Positions 1 through 8,000 of a stretch of 64,000 nucleotides of DNA are shown one piece after another. Under the pieces are notes generated by a model. That model searched no databases. It was not told the DNA's origin and saw only the letters and a program-made list of their open reading frames with translations. The position numbers were made by a program, and so were the translations under genes. Numbering within the stretch: position 1 is the stretch's first letter; every line of letters begins with the position of its first letter. This stretch comes from Methylobacterium sp. WL1 (GTDB lineage Bacteria; Pseudomonadota; Alphaproteobacteria; Rhizobiales; Beijerinckiaceae): contig NZ_CP042823.1 in assembly GCF_008000895.1 (NCBI RefSeq), positions 1,925,001-1,989,000 on the forward strand, written 5' to 3'.

Positions 1-38
1 CCGCCAAGATGGAGAGCCGCACGTCCCGGGCCTCATAA
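1..38 (+). CDS. C-terminal tail of an upstream gene (partial)
   Basis: One frame starting at base 3 reads AKMESRTSRAS and ends with TAA at 36-38, seven bases before a good intrinsic terminator. This is what the end of a gene entering from outside the window would look like. Only about 11 codons are visible, so no function can be given, and the assignment rests mainly on the terminator that follows. Confidence 0.35.
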   Translation, partial: AKMESRTSRAS

Positions 39-44
39 GCAATT

Positions 45-67
45 CGGCCTCGGGGGCCGCTTTTTTT
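45..67 (+). terminator. Rho-independent terminator
   Basis: CGGCC (45-49) and GGCCG (55-59) form a five-pair GC stem around a TCGGG loop, followed by C and seven T residues (61-67). It would end transcription entering from the left. Confidence 0.75.
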
Positions 68-182
68 GCCAGGCTTCCGGAACGCCGCTCGACCGTCAGG
101 CCATCTTCACTGTCCTCCCGCAGACCTCGTGGACCCGGGCCGAGCGATCGCGCTCCGCCTCAGGTCAACCTCTTTTGATGCC

Positions 183-776
183 CTATGCGAGGGCCGGCTC
201 CGGCTGCCGCTCGAAGCTCACTCCTTTGCGCAGCGTCGCCCAAGCGATCCGCGCGAGCTTGGCGGCGAGCGCGACGACCACGACGTTGTAGTGCGACCGC
301 GCCAGCAGACCGCGCAACCATCGGCCGGTCGCATCCTCAACCTTGGACAGTGAGGCCAGCGCTGCGCGCGCTCCATGGATGAAGAGCCCACGCAGATAGG
401 CGTTACCCTTCTTGCTGATGCCGAGCAGCTTCGGCTTGCCGCCGGTCGTATGCTGTCGGGGCACGAGGCTAAGCCAGGCTGGCAGGTCGCGCGCGGACGC
501 GAAGGCGCTTCCGTCATCGACGACCGCGCGCAAGGCCGTGGCCGTCATCGGCCCGACGCCTGGGATCGACACCAGGCGACGTGCCGCCTCGTCGGCGCGG
601 GCATGCGCCACGAACTCTCGGTCGAGCGCTTCGAACGGCCGTCGAGGCTCGCCCACTCCTCACGGATCTCGGCGACGAGAGCTTGGATACGCGCGCCAAT
701 CTGCGCCTGGGGATCCGTCACGAGAATGCCGACCGCCGTCTCGAACTTGCGGCGGCCTTCGCCGATTGGGCTAATC
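183..776 (-). pseudogene. IS110-family transposase remnant (frameshifted, N-terminus missing)
   Basis: The minus strand encodes the C-terminal transposase_20 domain of an IS110-type transposase: a helix-hairpin-helix-like SIPGVGPMTATAL stretch and the TTGGKPKLLGISKKGNAYLR segment, which corresponds to the region carrying the serine nucleophile (here T-T-G-G rather than C-S-G-G). The linker helix continues in another frame (QIGARIQALVAEIREEW), so there is a one-base frameshift near 636-645. The DEDD N-terminal catalytic domain is absent. Sequence stops resembling the family at about 776, just before the porin terminator. It is clearly different from the two intact IS110 copies in this window and is a dead remnant. 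Confidence 0.8.
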
Positions 777-793
777 CATATGATTCCGACACG

Positions 794-820
794 AAAAAGC
801 CCGGCTCTGAGGCCGGGCTT
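794..820 (-). terminator. Rho-independent terminator of the porin gene
   Basis: On the minus strand AAGCCCGGC, loop CTCAGA and GCCGGGCTT form a nine-pair stem followed by a short T run. It lies about 75 bases after the porin stop codon and has the right polarity to terminate it. Confidence 0.85.
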
Positions 821-893
821 GCTAGGTACGTGAAGCACGAGAGGCTGATCGGCACCGGGGTTCGAGGCCCCGGTGCTCGTTGCTTAGAGCGGC

Positions 894-2546
894 TTAGAAG
901 TCGCGCTGGACGCGGAAGCGGAAGGAGGACACGCCGTCCGACGTCGTGGTCCGCGGCACGAAGGTACCCGCGTTGATGCCCGCGACGTTTGCGTAGGCGG
1001 TCGGGCTCTTGTCCTTGTCGATCACGCGACCGTTCCTGACGCCGACTTGGGTGTAGTACCCCTCGACACCGATATCGAGGTCCTTCACCGGCGACCAGAT
1101 GAGGCTGCCACCCGCCACGAACTGATAGGTGTCGCGCAGAGCTTCGCTGAGGTTGTAGAAGGCCGTGCCGGGCGTACCGACGGCGTTCGCGCCGAACGAG
1201 TTCGTGCCGTTCGGATTGATCAGCGAGAAGGCCGCACCCTGAGCCAGACGGGCACCATTTCCAAAGCTCATCTGGCCGTACGATCCGAAGAAGGCCGAGC
1301 GCCACTCGGGCGACCAGTAGTGCAGATATGAGGCTACGACCGTGAAGCTCGTGGACTGCTCCAGCTGACCCGAGAACGGGTTGACTGTCGCGTCGTTGAA
1401 GAACTGGTTGAACTTCTGGCCCTGGATGGTCGCGGCGTTCTGCGAGTAGGAGCCGCTGAACGAGGAGTAGCCGGTGTAGAGCTGAGAACCGCTGCCGTAG
1501 GCACCCTGCAGGTAGAGGGCGTCGCCGGGCGCGATGAACGGCGCGTTGATCTTCAGGCCACCCTGAACCGCATAGCCATACGAGTTGCTGGCGTGCGGGA
1601 TGCTGATGTTCGAGCCAGTGCCGGTACCGGCACCGTTCTGCACGTTACCGACGTTCAGCTCGTGCACCGAGGCCGAGATCTGAGCTGAACCCCAGGCCTG
1701 GTCGAGGCGCAGGGCACCGACGACGTCTGGCATCCGCGAACGCTGGATGACATCGACCTGGCTGAAGCGGCTCGGGGTCGCGCCGTTGTAGCCGATGAAC
1801 ACCGGAGCCGGCGAATTGGTCTGCGCGAAGTTCGCGATCGACGCGTTGACGGTGACGCCGCCGGGGTTGTTGGACGGCGAGTAGATTGGGCTGCGGCGGA
1901 AGACCGGGTCTTCGGCCGAGATCGTGGCTGACAAGCCGTTGCCGAGGGTGGCGGTGTAGGCGAGCAGGTTGGTGGACGCGAGGTCCGAACCCGCGGTGGC
2001 GCCGGCGAGCTCGAAATCGTGAGCGTAGAAGTCGAAGAACGACGAGGCGCGACCGGCGGTCAGGCCTGCGAACTGAATGAACGCCTTGTCGACGTTCGAG
2101 AACTGCTGATCGCGGCCGAAGCTGTCGATGCCGAGGCCGGGGAAAGCCTGGCCAATACGCTGCTGGGTGCCGGAGGTGCCGACGCCGGAATAGCCGGTGC
2201 GGGCGCCGGCATCGAGACGCACGAAGGCGCGCAGGGTGCCGTAGGCGGTCTGGGTGCGGGCATCGAGGTTGATGCGCAGGCGGCCCTGGTAGCCCGACGT
2301 GTCGCCGCCGTTACCGAACTGGCGCGAGTAGCTGGTCATGTAGCCGCCCTCGAACCGGGCGCGGCCGGAGAGACGAAGGCAGGTGTCGGTGCCGGGGATA
2401 TAGAAAAATCCGGCGCCGTAGGCCGAGCAGACGCGAACGTACTCGATCGGGACCGCCTTCTTGACCGGAAGGTCGGCGGCGTGTGCGGCTCCGATGGCCG
2501 CGAAAGCGGCTGCGGAACCCAGCAGTGAGCTCTTCAAGAGCTTCAT
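894..2546 (-). CDS. Porin, Omp2b/Porin_2 family, outer membrane
   Basis: The 550-residue product forms a general diffusion pore for small hydrophilic solutes in the outer membrane. It begins with a signal peptide (MKLLKSSLLGSAAAFAAIGAAHA) followed by the ADLPVKKA and EYVRVCSAYGAGFFYIPGTDTCLR segment that marks alphaproteobacterial Porin_2 proteins, with Cys residues flanking a short loop. The rest is alternating beta-strand sequence and the protein ends in phenylalanine (FRVQRDF), as outer membrane barrels usually do for BAM recognition. The ATG at 2546 is chosen because it starts the signal peptide and has GGAG seven bases upstream; an upstream in-frame extension has no signal logic. A strong terminator follows. 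It is monocistronic and divergent from the Cas12m-like gene. Confidence 0.93.
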   Translation of the reverse strand: MKLLKSSLLGSAAAFAAIGAAHAADLPVKKAVPIEYVRVCSAYGAGFFYIPGTDTCLRLSGRARFEGGYMTSYSRQFGNGGDTSGYQGRLRINLDARTQTAYGTLRAFVRLDAGARTGYSGVGTSGTQQRIGQAFPGLGIDSFGRDQQFSNVDKAFIQFAGLTAGRASSFFDFYAHDFELAGATAGSDLASTNLLAYTATLGNGLSATISAEDPVFRRSPIYSPSNNPGGVTVNASIANFAQTNSPAPVFIGYNGATPSRFSQVDVIQRSRMPDVVGALRLDQAWGSAQISASVHELNVGNVQNGAGTGTGSNISIPHASNSYGYAVQGGLKINAPFIAPGDALYLQGAYGSGSQLYTGYSSFSGSYSQNAATIQGQKFNQFFNDATVNPFSGQLEQSTSFTVVASYLHYWSPEWRSAFFGSYGQMSFGNGARLAQGAAFSLINPNGTNSFGANAVGTPGTAFYNLSEALRDTYQFVAGGSLIWSPVKDLDIGVEGYYTQVGVRNGRVIDKDKSPTAYANVAGINAGTFVPRTTTSDGVSSFRFRVQRDF

Positions 2547-2969
2547 AGACATCTCCAAAGCTTCGAGACCCATTGGTGCAGCTTCGCCCGGTTGGTCCGG
2601 ATCACGCCGCATAGTGCGTTCGGCCTGCATCTGACGGCAGGCTCCTGCGGGCTCTCGCTTGGCGATGCCCCCGTGCAGGTTCACCATGTGGCATCACGTT
2701 TCTGCGGGCAACGACGATTCGCCTCGCTGGCCGTGGTTCCTGTGTGATGTTGCTGGCTCGCAACATTCCAAGAAGGCATTAGCCGGCAACAGCTTGTTCA
2801 ACGTGCACTTATGCTGCCGAAGCGAACAAATATGCTGCAGCTGCGAGCAGCGCGGTCGGCCGGATGATGATAGGCGTCGCTGACGCGCAGGCTTTCCTTC
2901 TGTTCGCCGAGTGCGCGAGTTGCATCGTGGTCAGAACCAAGCAAGGGCTCCCGGCAGGCAGAAAATGAA
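2547..2969. other. Intergenic region between porin and Cas12m-like gene
   Basis: This holds the porin leader and whatever promoter drives the Cas12m-like gene. A perfect seven-pair hairpin (ATGTTGC 2747-2753 / GCAACAT 2760-2766) is present. No direct repeats of CRISPR length and no convincing gene were found on either strand. Confidence 0.6.
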
Positions 2970-4640
2970 ATGCGCGGACATGCACCCATGATAGAGGAGT
3001 ACGAAAATCAAACAATTTTAGATCAAAAACAAATTGTTATTAGGCGTTATGGTTTGCTAGATCCATTAGATTGGGACTCGGATTGCGATCATGAAATTGA
3101 GAGATCGAATAAACTATGGAATATCTTGGTTGGTATTCACGAGGAATGCGCTCAAAAATATTACGACCTTATATTGAAGGACGAGGCGCTAAATACCGCA
3201 AAGTCGAATTATGAAAAGCTACAGCAAAACCGAGCGTCTTTTACTGCTGTCTCAGAAGCCAAGAAGCAGCTTGCGGTGACGCAGAAGGAAGTCACGAAAC
3301 GGATGGCCTCCGAGCTTCGTGATCTGGAGCTGGCCCGGCGAGAGGCGGTAAAAGTCGCCAGACAGAACAGTGGCGTTTGGTGGGGGAACTACAACCCGCT
3401 CGTTCGGGCCTTCGAGAAAGCTCGCAGTGCAGCATTACGTGGCGGTCATGCCATGCGCCGCCGCGCACCGGGCGGGAACAGCCGTATTACCAACACACTA
3501 CAAGGCGGCGCTGACGTCGAGCATCTGTTCGATGGCAGCCTGAGTCAGGTCATGATCCGCTCACCGTCGGGGAGGGCGTGGTCAGCGGAAAGCCGTGGCG
3601 AGCGACGGCGGCTACAGCGGACTCGGCTAACGGCAACGGTTTTTGTTCAAGCCGGCGAGCGCCGCAGCGTCACGTGGCCCATGGTAATGCATAGGCCAAT
3701 TCCAGACGATTGCCGGGTGAAAGAGGTTATCATCACGCGGCGTCGCGTTGGTGAACGGTGGAAATGGGCAGTGAGCTTCCTCTGTACACGAGTAATGGGA
3801 TCCCCCCCTACTCCTCCAGCAGGCGCCAAACCCATCGCTGTCGATTTCGGCTGGCGCCGCATACCCGATGGCCTTCGAGTCGCCACGGTGTCGTCGGTGG
3901 ATGGTCAACCGCGATTCGTCGTCCTCCAGCGCGATTTGCTTGACGCGTTCGCCTTTGCCGATGAGCTGCGCGATCGCGTTCAAACGAGTGGGCGTGTCGG
4001 TCTAGAATTACTGCAAACGACCGATGCAACCCTGTTCGAGGAGCCCTACCAAAATTTGCTTATCGCGCTTCAGAGCCGCCAAGAGGGTCGATTCACTGCA
4101 CTAAGAGAATTTTGCAGGGGGCCATTTTTCACAGAACAATCCCGAGACGCTATTGGAGCGGAAATTGCCACGTGGCGGAAGGAATATATGAAGCTCGTCA
4201 CTTGGCTCGGCAATCACCAGCGAAAGGTGGTTGCGCGCCGAAACCATCAATACCAAAACGCCGCCATTGAGATTTTGGAGGGCGCATCGAACATCATTAT
4301 CAACGACATTAAGTTCGGTGAAATCGGACGCCGCAGCGCTCGAAGCGAGGAGGCAAGCTTCTTTCCAAGGCGCGCAAACTACTACCGTGTGGTAGCGGCG
4401 CCTTCTGAACTTGTCCGATGCCTTAAGTTGCAGGCAGCCAAGCGCGGCATCCAGTTTTCCAAGGAAGCCGCTCCATCCCCAGCTGGGTGCCCCGAATGCG
4501 GGTCCACGGCTCGCAAAAGCCGTGCTGACGCTATGCCACAGTCGTGCGAAGCGTGCGGCACGCGCTTCGATCAAGACGTTGCAACGTGTAAGTCGTTGCT
4601 GGCGCAAGTAGGACGAAAGCCACGAGCTAATCAGAGCTGA
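2970..4640 (+). CDS. Cas12m-like (type V-M) RNA-guided DNA-binding protein
   Basis: Predicted 556-residue miniature Cas12 protein. N-terminal part is helical and charged (IRRYGLLDP at 25-32, NKLWNILV at 47-54, coiled-coil 75-135, WWGNYNPLV at 137-145). RuvC-I is PIAVDFGWRRIPDGLRVA (288-305) with Asp292; the GWR after the strand is typical of Cas12m rather than of TnpB, which has GLK/GLN. RuvC-II is NIIINDIKF (441-449), where the usual glutamate is Asn445 followed by Asp446. A zinc ribbon uses Cys507, 510, 526 and 529, and RuvC-III is FDQDVATC (533-540) with Asp536. From family knowledge, Cas12m binds DNA with a crRNA and silences rather than cuts; the non-canonical RuvC fits this. The first 260 bases are strikingly AT-rich for this genome, suggesting transfer. 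ATG 2970 is the first start; ATG 2988 is possible; neither has a strong ribosome site. No array or cas1/cas2 is visible. A TnpB relative is the alternative. Confidence 0.78.
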   Translation: MRGHAPMIEEYENQTILDQKQIVIRRYGLLDPLDWDSDCDHEIERSNKLWNILVGIHEECAQKYYDLILKDEALNTAKSNYEKLQQNRASFTAVSEAKKQLAVTQKEVTKRMASELRDLELARREAVKVARQNSGVWWGNYNPLVRAFEKARSAALRGGHAMRRRAPGGNSRITNTLQGGADVEHLFDGSLSQVMIRSPSGRAWSAESRGERRRLQRTRLTATVFVQAGERRSVTWPMVMHRPIPDDCRVKEVIITRRRVGERWKWAVSFLCTRVMGSPPTPPAGAKPIAVDFGWRRIPDGLRVATVSSVDGQPRFVVLQRDLLDAFAFADELRDRVQTSGRVGLELLQTTDATLFEEPYQNLLIALQSRQEGRFTALREFCRGPFFTEQSRDAIGAEIATWRKEYMKLVTWLGNHQRKVVARRNHQYQNAAIEILEGASNIIINDIKFGEIGRRSARSEEASFFPRRANYYRVVAAPSELVRCLKLQAAKRGIQFSKEAAPSPAGCPECGSTARKSRADAMPQSCEACGTRFDQDVATCKSLLAQVGRKPRANQS

Positions 4641-4885
4641 ATGGAACGCCGACGATCATGGAATATAAAAGTTTTTGCTACGAAGCGGCAAAACACGCGT
4701 TGTCGATCTGTGCCCGATGATGGCAGAGCCGTCAAGGCAATGGTGGTTCCGGCGCTGTGATTTCGCCATCATTCGCTTGAACGCTTAGTCTCAGGCGCTG
4801 CTCGGCGGCTTGGTAGTCGAAGACCTACGACTGGGTTGGGTCGCAGGCATAACGTCGACTTTAGGGCGAAAGGTCAGGGTCGGCT
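4641..4885. other. Gap downstream of Cas12m-like gene
   Basis: Searched for direct repeats of 25-40 bases that could be a CRISPR array or a guide RNA locus. None is repeated. Short imperfect hairpins occur around 4811-4832 and 4850-4884 but nothing supports an RNA gene. No coding sequence is seen. Confidence 0.6.
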
Positions 4886-4975
4886 CACCACCCCGATCCG
4901 AAGTTGCCGAAGGGCTGGCTAACGGCTGCTTTGGAGAAACGCTGACGGCAGGTCATACGGCTGGGTTGGGTTGGT
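4886..4975 (+). repeat. Dispersed intergenic repeat, copy 1
   Basis: A diverged copy of a roughly 80-90 base element that begins ACCCCGA(G/T)CCGAAGTTG and ends CTGGGTTGGGTYGG. Other copies are at 47495-47572 and 51033-51122. It lies immediately left of the first IS110 element. Confidence 0.6.
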
Positions 4976-4987
4976 AGAAGCCAGCCC

Positions 4988-5244
4988 TGTGTGGATGGCT
5001 CCCGCATTGCAAGTGGCGAATTGAGCTTCTGACGCTTTGGTCGGGTGCAGTCTTGTGTCCGGCCTGTTGATGCAGTCGTTCATGTTGACCGCTGGCCCTG
5101 ATGGTATCCGCGAGCTGGGTCCCACTCTGCTTTGCGGGCTATGATGCCCTGGACAGACAGCGGGGTGTCCCGGCTCCCGGTCTGACCGGTTCGCCATCAA
5201 CTCTCATCGTCCTCGCAACCTGGAAAGTCGTCTTCTCCGTGCTG
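4988..5244 (-). ncRNA. Candidate bridge/seekRNA region of IS110 copy A
   Basis: IS110-family transposases are guided by a structured RNA encoded in a noncoding end of the element; in IS1111-type members it lies downstream of the transposase. Here the 257-base stretch after the stop codon is the only long noncoding part and is conserved without change in the second copy. The RNA itself, its ends and its target loops were not folded, so this marks the place and not a proven transcript. Confidence 0.4.
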
Positions 5245-6273
5245 TCAGGCAGCCCTGGCCGCCGGTGCGCGGTAGGTGCCGCCGCGGGTCATGATAGCCC
5301 AAGCGACCCGCGCCGTGCGATTGGCGGCCGCAACGGTCACGACGCGCACCGGCTTGCGCTGGAGAAGGGCCGGCAGCCGCGGGTCGACCGAGTTCGGTGT
5401 GGTCTTCGCGCGCCGGATCAGAGAGGTCATGCCGACTACGAGCAGCCGGCGCAGGTAGCGGTCGCCCATGCGCGAGATCCGACCCAGGCGCTCCTTGCCG
5501 CCGCTACAGTTCTGCAGCGGTGTCAGTCCCAACGAGGCGGCGAACTGCCGACCGGAGCGGAAGCGCTCGGGCTCGCTCACCGAGGCGGCCAGCGCCGTTG
5601 CCGAGACGATACCGACACCGGGGATCGTCGCCAGGCGCTGCGACAGGTCGTTTTCCCGATGCCAAGCGAGCAACTCCTTCTCCAGGCGGGTGAGCTGGAT
5701 CTGCAAGGCGCCGATCTGATCGGCCAGCCCGGTCACCACGCGCTGGGCTAACGGCGCCACCTCGGCCGCGTCTCCGGCCGAGAGCCGGGCTGCCAGTTCG
5801 AGCGCGTGCCGCAGGCCCCGCGCCATCTCGATCCCAAACTCGGCGAGCAGGCCGCGGATCATGTTCACCAGCTGCGTGCGTTGCTTGACCAGCAGATCGC
5901 GCGTCCGATGCAGCGCCAGCGCCGCCTGCTGCTCGGTCGACTTCACCGGCACGAAGCGCATGCTCGGGCGCGTCACCGCCTCACAGATGGCCGCGGCGTC
6001 GTTCGCATCGGTCTTACCGCGCTTCACATACGGCTTCACGTAAGCCGGCGGCATCAGCCGCACGTCATGGCCGAGCTTCATGAGTCCCCGGGCCCAGTGG
6101 TGCGCCGTGCCGCACGCCTCCATGCCAACCAGGCATCGCGGCAGCTTGGAGAAGAACGGCACGACCTGTGCCCGCCTCAGAGTCTTGCGCACGACGACGT
6201 GCCCAGCTGCATCGACGGCGTGAACCTGAAAGATGCTCTTGGCCAGATCGATGCCGACGGTGGTAATCTCCAT
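5245..6273 (-). CDS. IS110-family transposase (IS1111-type), copy A
   Basis: The 342-residue DEDD recombinase moves its own element. The N-terminal RuvC-like domain shows VGIDLAKS (Asp9), VGMEACG (Glu52) and KTDANDAAAI (Asp89, Asp92). The middle is a coiled coil (around 150-205). The C-terminal transposase_20 domain has TIPGVGIVSATAL and NCSGGKERLGRISRMGDRYLRRLL with the presumed nucleophile Ser257. ATG 6273 is chosen because MEITTVGIDLAKS is the family's usual start; an in-frame upstream extension to 6369 overlaps the subterminal repeat and is unlikely to be translated. Length is normal for the family and the gene is intact, so the element should be active. An identical gene is at 49875-50903. 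Confidence 0.95.
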   Translation of the reverse strand: MEITTVGIDLAKSIFQVHAVDAAGHVVVRKTLRRAQVVPFFSKLPRCLVGMEACGTAHHWARGLMKLGHDVRLMPPAYVKPYVKRGKTDANDAAAICEAVTRPSMRFVPVKSTEQQAALALHRTRDLLVKQRTQLVNMIRGLLAEFGIEMARGLRHALELAARLSAGDAAEVAPLAQRVVTGLADQIGALQIQLTRLEKELLAWHRENDLSQRLATIPGVGIVSATALAASVSEPERFRSGRQFAASLGLTPLQNCSGGKERLGRISRMGDRYLRRLLVVGMTSLIRRAKTTPNSVDPRLPALLQRKPVRVVTVAAANRTARVAWAIMTRGGTYRAPAARAA

Positions 6274-6496
6274 GAGAACGGCTTCTGCATCTGCGTGGCT
6301 GCTGCTTCGACAGCAACCACATCTTGGCACCGAGATGCCGTCAGTTGGAGCGGGAGCCATCCATCCCATCTGCTTTCAGGAGAAAGGCTAGGGGACGCTT
6401 TCTCGAAGATTGATGGGATACAAAAATTCAGCGACCGTTGGCGCTCAAGCTCGACATCAAGTTGCTGATTGGAATTGACGATGCAGCATGCACTCA

Positions 6497-7415
6497 GAGC
6501 CTGTTTGAGCGCCTCTGCCGGCCGTCCCCATCTGTCTCGTGTAGCAACACAAATTCCGCCTGGCGGGGCGGGGTGGAGAGCAGATGTGGACGGACCGACA
6601 TCGGACGCGTCACGAGGCGCGTCTGAAGAACATGGTGCTGCAAGCGGGCTTGGACGAGGTGGCCCGTTTCCTGGAGCGCGCGGATCCGCCGGGCTGTCCG
6701 GAGGCTACACCGGCGCGCCACGCGCTGGCAGGGATAGCTTGGCACTTGCGGACGGGCGGAGGATGGCGGTCGCTGCCTGCGGGCTTTCCGCCGTGGCGCA
6801 CGGTCTACGGCTGGTTCCGGCGCTGGATCGACAAGGGCCTGTTCGAGAGCCTGCTGCGGTCTCTGACCCGCCGTCAGCGGCGGCGTTGCGGACGCCGGTC
6901 GGAGCCACGGCTGGCGATCATCGACACGCAGAGCGTCAAATGCATCGGGGTGCGCGGACCGCGCGGCTACGATGGCGCCAAGAAGGTCGTCGGGCGCAAA
7001 CGCGTGGCCTTGGTCGATGCCGAAGGCCATGTTCTGGCGCTCGCCGTCGTGCCGGCCAACGTGCAGGATCGCGATACCTTACCCGCCCTTGATGATGGCA
7101 AGGAGCAGTGGCCCAGTCTACGCTTGGCCATCCTCGACGGCGCCTTCGCGGCCGAACGCTGCCGGGAATGGTGCAACATCCACGGCATGCGCCATCGCGT
7201 CGTCGAGAAAGACCCGGATCAGAAGGGCTTCGTCGTCCTGGAGCGGCGCTGGGTCGTGGAGCGAACCTTCGGCTGGCTCAGCCATTGGGGCGGCCTGCAC
7301 CGTGAGCGCGCCGGTCGCCTTGATGTCGCGACAGGGCGCCTCGTCTGCGCCGCCAGCCTCATGGCCGCTAATGCCCTCAACAATCCGGCTTAAGATAAGA
7401 CGCTCAAACAGGCTC
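6497..7415 (+). mobile_element. IS5-family element, IS1031-type (919 bp)
   Basis: Perfect 15-bp terminal inverted repeats GAGCCTGTTTGAGCG (6497-6511) and its complement (7401-7415) enclose one transposase gene. TCA is duplicated on both sides (6494-6496 and 7416-7418), fitting the TNA target of the IS1031 subgroup. The insertion splits a perfect nine-base palindrome, GCAGCATGC (6483-6491) and GCATGCTGC (7423-7431). Confidence 0.92.
6584..7393 (+). CDS. IS5-family transposase (single-frame DDE)
   Basis: The 269-residue transposase has an N-terminal helix-turn-helix type domain (GGGWRSLPAGFPPWRTVYGWF around 60-80) and a DDE nuclease domain: LAIIDTQSVK for the first Asp, LAILDGAF for the second Asp and WVVERTFGWL for the Glu, followed by the family's arginine-rich stretch. 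Many relatives are split into two frames joined by frameshifting; here the reading frame is continuous. It fills the element between the two terminal repeats and appears functional. Confidence 0.93.
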   Translation: MWTDRHRTRHEARLKNMVLQAGLDEVARFLERADPPGCPEATPARHALAGIAWHLRTGGGWRSLPAGFPPWRTVYGWFRRWIDKGLFESLLRSLTRRQRRRCGRRSEPRLAIIDTQSVKCIGVRGPRGYDGAKKVVGRKRVALVDAEGHVLALAVVPANVQDRDTLPALDDGKEQWPSLRLAILDGAFAAERCREWCNIHGMRHRVVEKDPDQKGFVVLERRWVVERTFGWLSHWGGLHRERAGRLDVATGRLVCAASLMAANALNNPA

Positions 7416-7494
7416 TCAGGCCGCATGCTGCTTGATCTCCGGCTCAATGATCCGTCTTCGGGACCAAAGTTCCGTTTAATTCAACCTTAGGTAT

Positions 7495-7528
7495 GACGAG
7501 GCCGCTTCTTAGGTGAGGCGGCCTCGTC
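7495..7528. repeat. Inverted repeat, possible terminator
   Basis: GACGAGGCCGC (7495-7505) and GCGGCCTCGTC (7518-7528) form an 11-pair hairpin. It is about 70 bases after the stop of the small minus-strand gene. No T run follows on the minus strand; the plus strand has T-rich sequence some 20 bases on. Confidence 0.55.
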
Positions 7529-7596
7529 TACGTTTAGATCGTCTTTTTGTTGGCCGGGCACTCTAGGCTTTCGAGGTTTGGTCGGCGACTTGGGCC

Positions 7597-7806
7597 CTAC
7601 CTAAGCGTCGCGGTTTCGCCTGGCTTCAGATGACGCTCCTCGCCTTCCGGTCCACCGAGCGAGACATGCGAGTTCAGGCGGTCCAAATGGTCAAAGACGT
7701 GTTCGAAGGCGTCGGTGACCGCCTGCTCGAACGACCCGTCGGACTTGCCCATGGCCGCCTTGAGGCTGTTGATCAGTGCGTGGTGCTTCTGGGTATCGCT
7801 CGACAT
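7597..7806 (-). CDS. Small conserved-looking protein of unknown function
   Basis: The 69-residue product (MSSDTQKHHALINSLKAAMG...) is soluble, acidic-basic mixed, with a predicted helix containing EQAVTDAFEHVFDHLDRLNSHV. No signal peptide or membrane segment is present. ATG 7806 has AAGGAA nine bases upstream, much better than any start further out. I do not recognise the family. It lies between the IS pair and the metal-resistance regulator. Confidence 0.6.
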   Translation of the reverse strand: MSSDTQKHHALINSLKAAMGKSDGSFEQAVTDAFEHVFDHLDRLNSHVSLGGPEGEERHLKPGETATLR

Positions 7807-8000
7807 GGCGTTCCTTGCGTCTCGACGTGCGGTCGCGGAACGAAGGCAAGCCCCGACCTCGGACCTGCGTTCCATTTGGCCGGGTTGGGGCACCGCTCGA
7901 TGCGCATCTGTCTCACCTAACGGCAAAGGAATCTCAGCGGCTCCCCAGGCTCGTTGTTCGAAGCCGCGTAGGGATGGGGCCGAAGCAAGCTGCGTAAGCT

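Larger units (their letters stand above)
4988..6402 (-). mobile_element. IS110-family element, IS1111-type, copy A (1415 bp)
   Basis: The ends are set by the limits of identity with the second copy at 49618-51032; outside these limits the flanks diverge at once. A 14-bp perfect subterminal inverted repeat, TGGATGGCTCCCGC at 4992-5005 and its complement at 6350-6363, sits 4 bases from one end and 39 from the other. Asymmetric subterminal repeats of this kind define the IS1111 subgroup of IS110. There is one transposase gene, 129 bases of leader and 257 bases of noncoding sequence downstream. No target duplication is visible, as expected for this family. Confidence 0.92.

Noticed and set aside
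2747..2766. Hairpin upstream of the Cas12m-like gene as a guide RNA
   Set aside because: Seven pairs only, single occurrence and no other support.
4641..4987. Possible CRISPR array or crRNA handle downstream of the Cas12m-like gene (GGCGAAAGGTCAGGGTC near 4865)
   Set aside because: No segment of 20 or more bases is repeated here. A single loosely similar hairpin is not evidence for an array.
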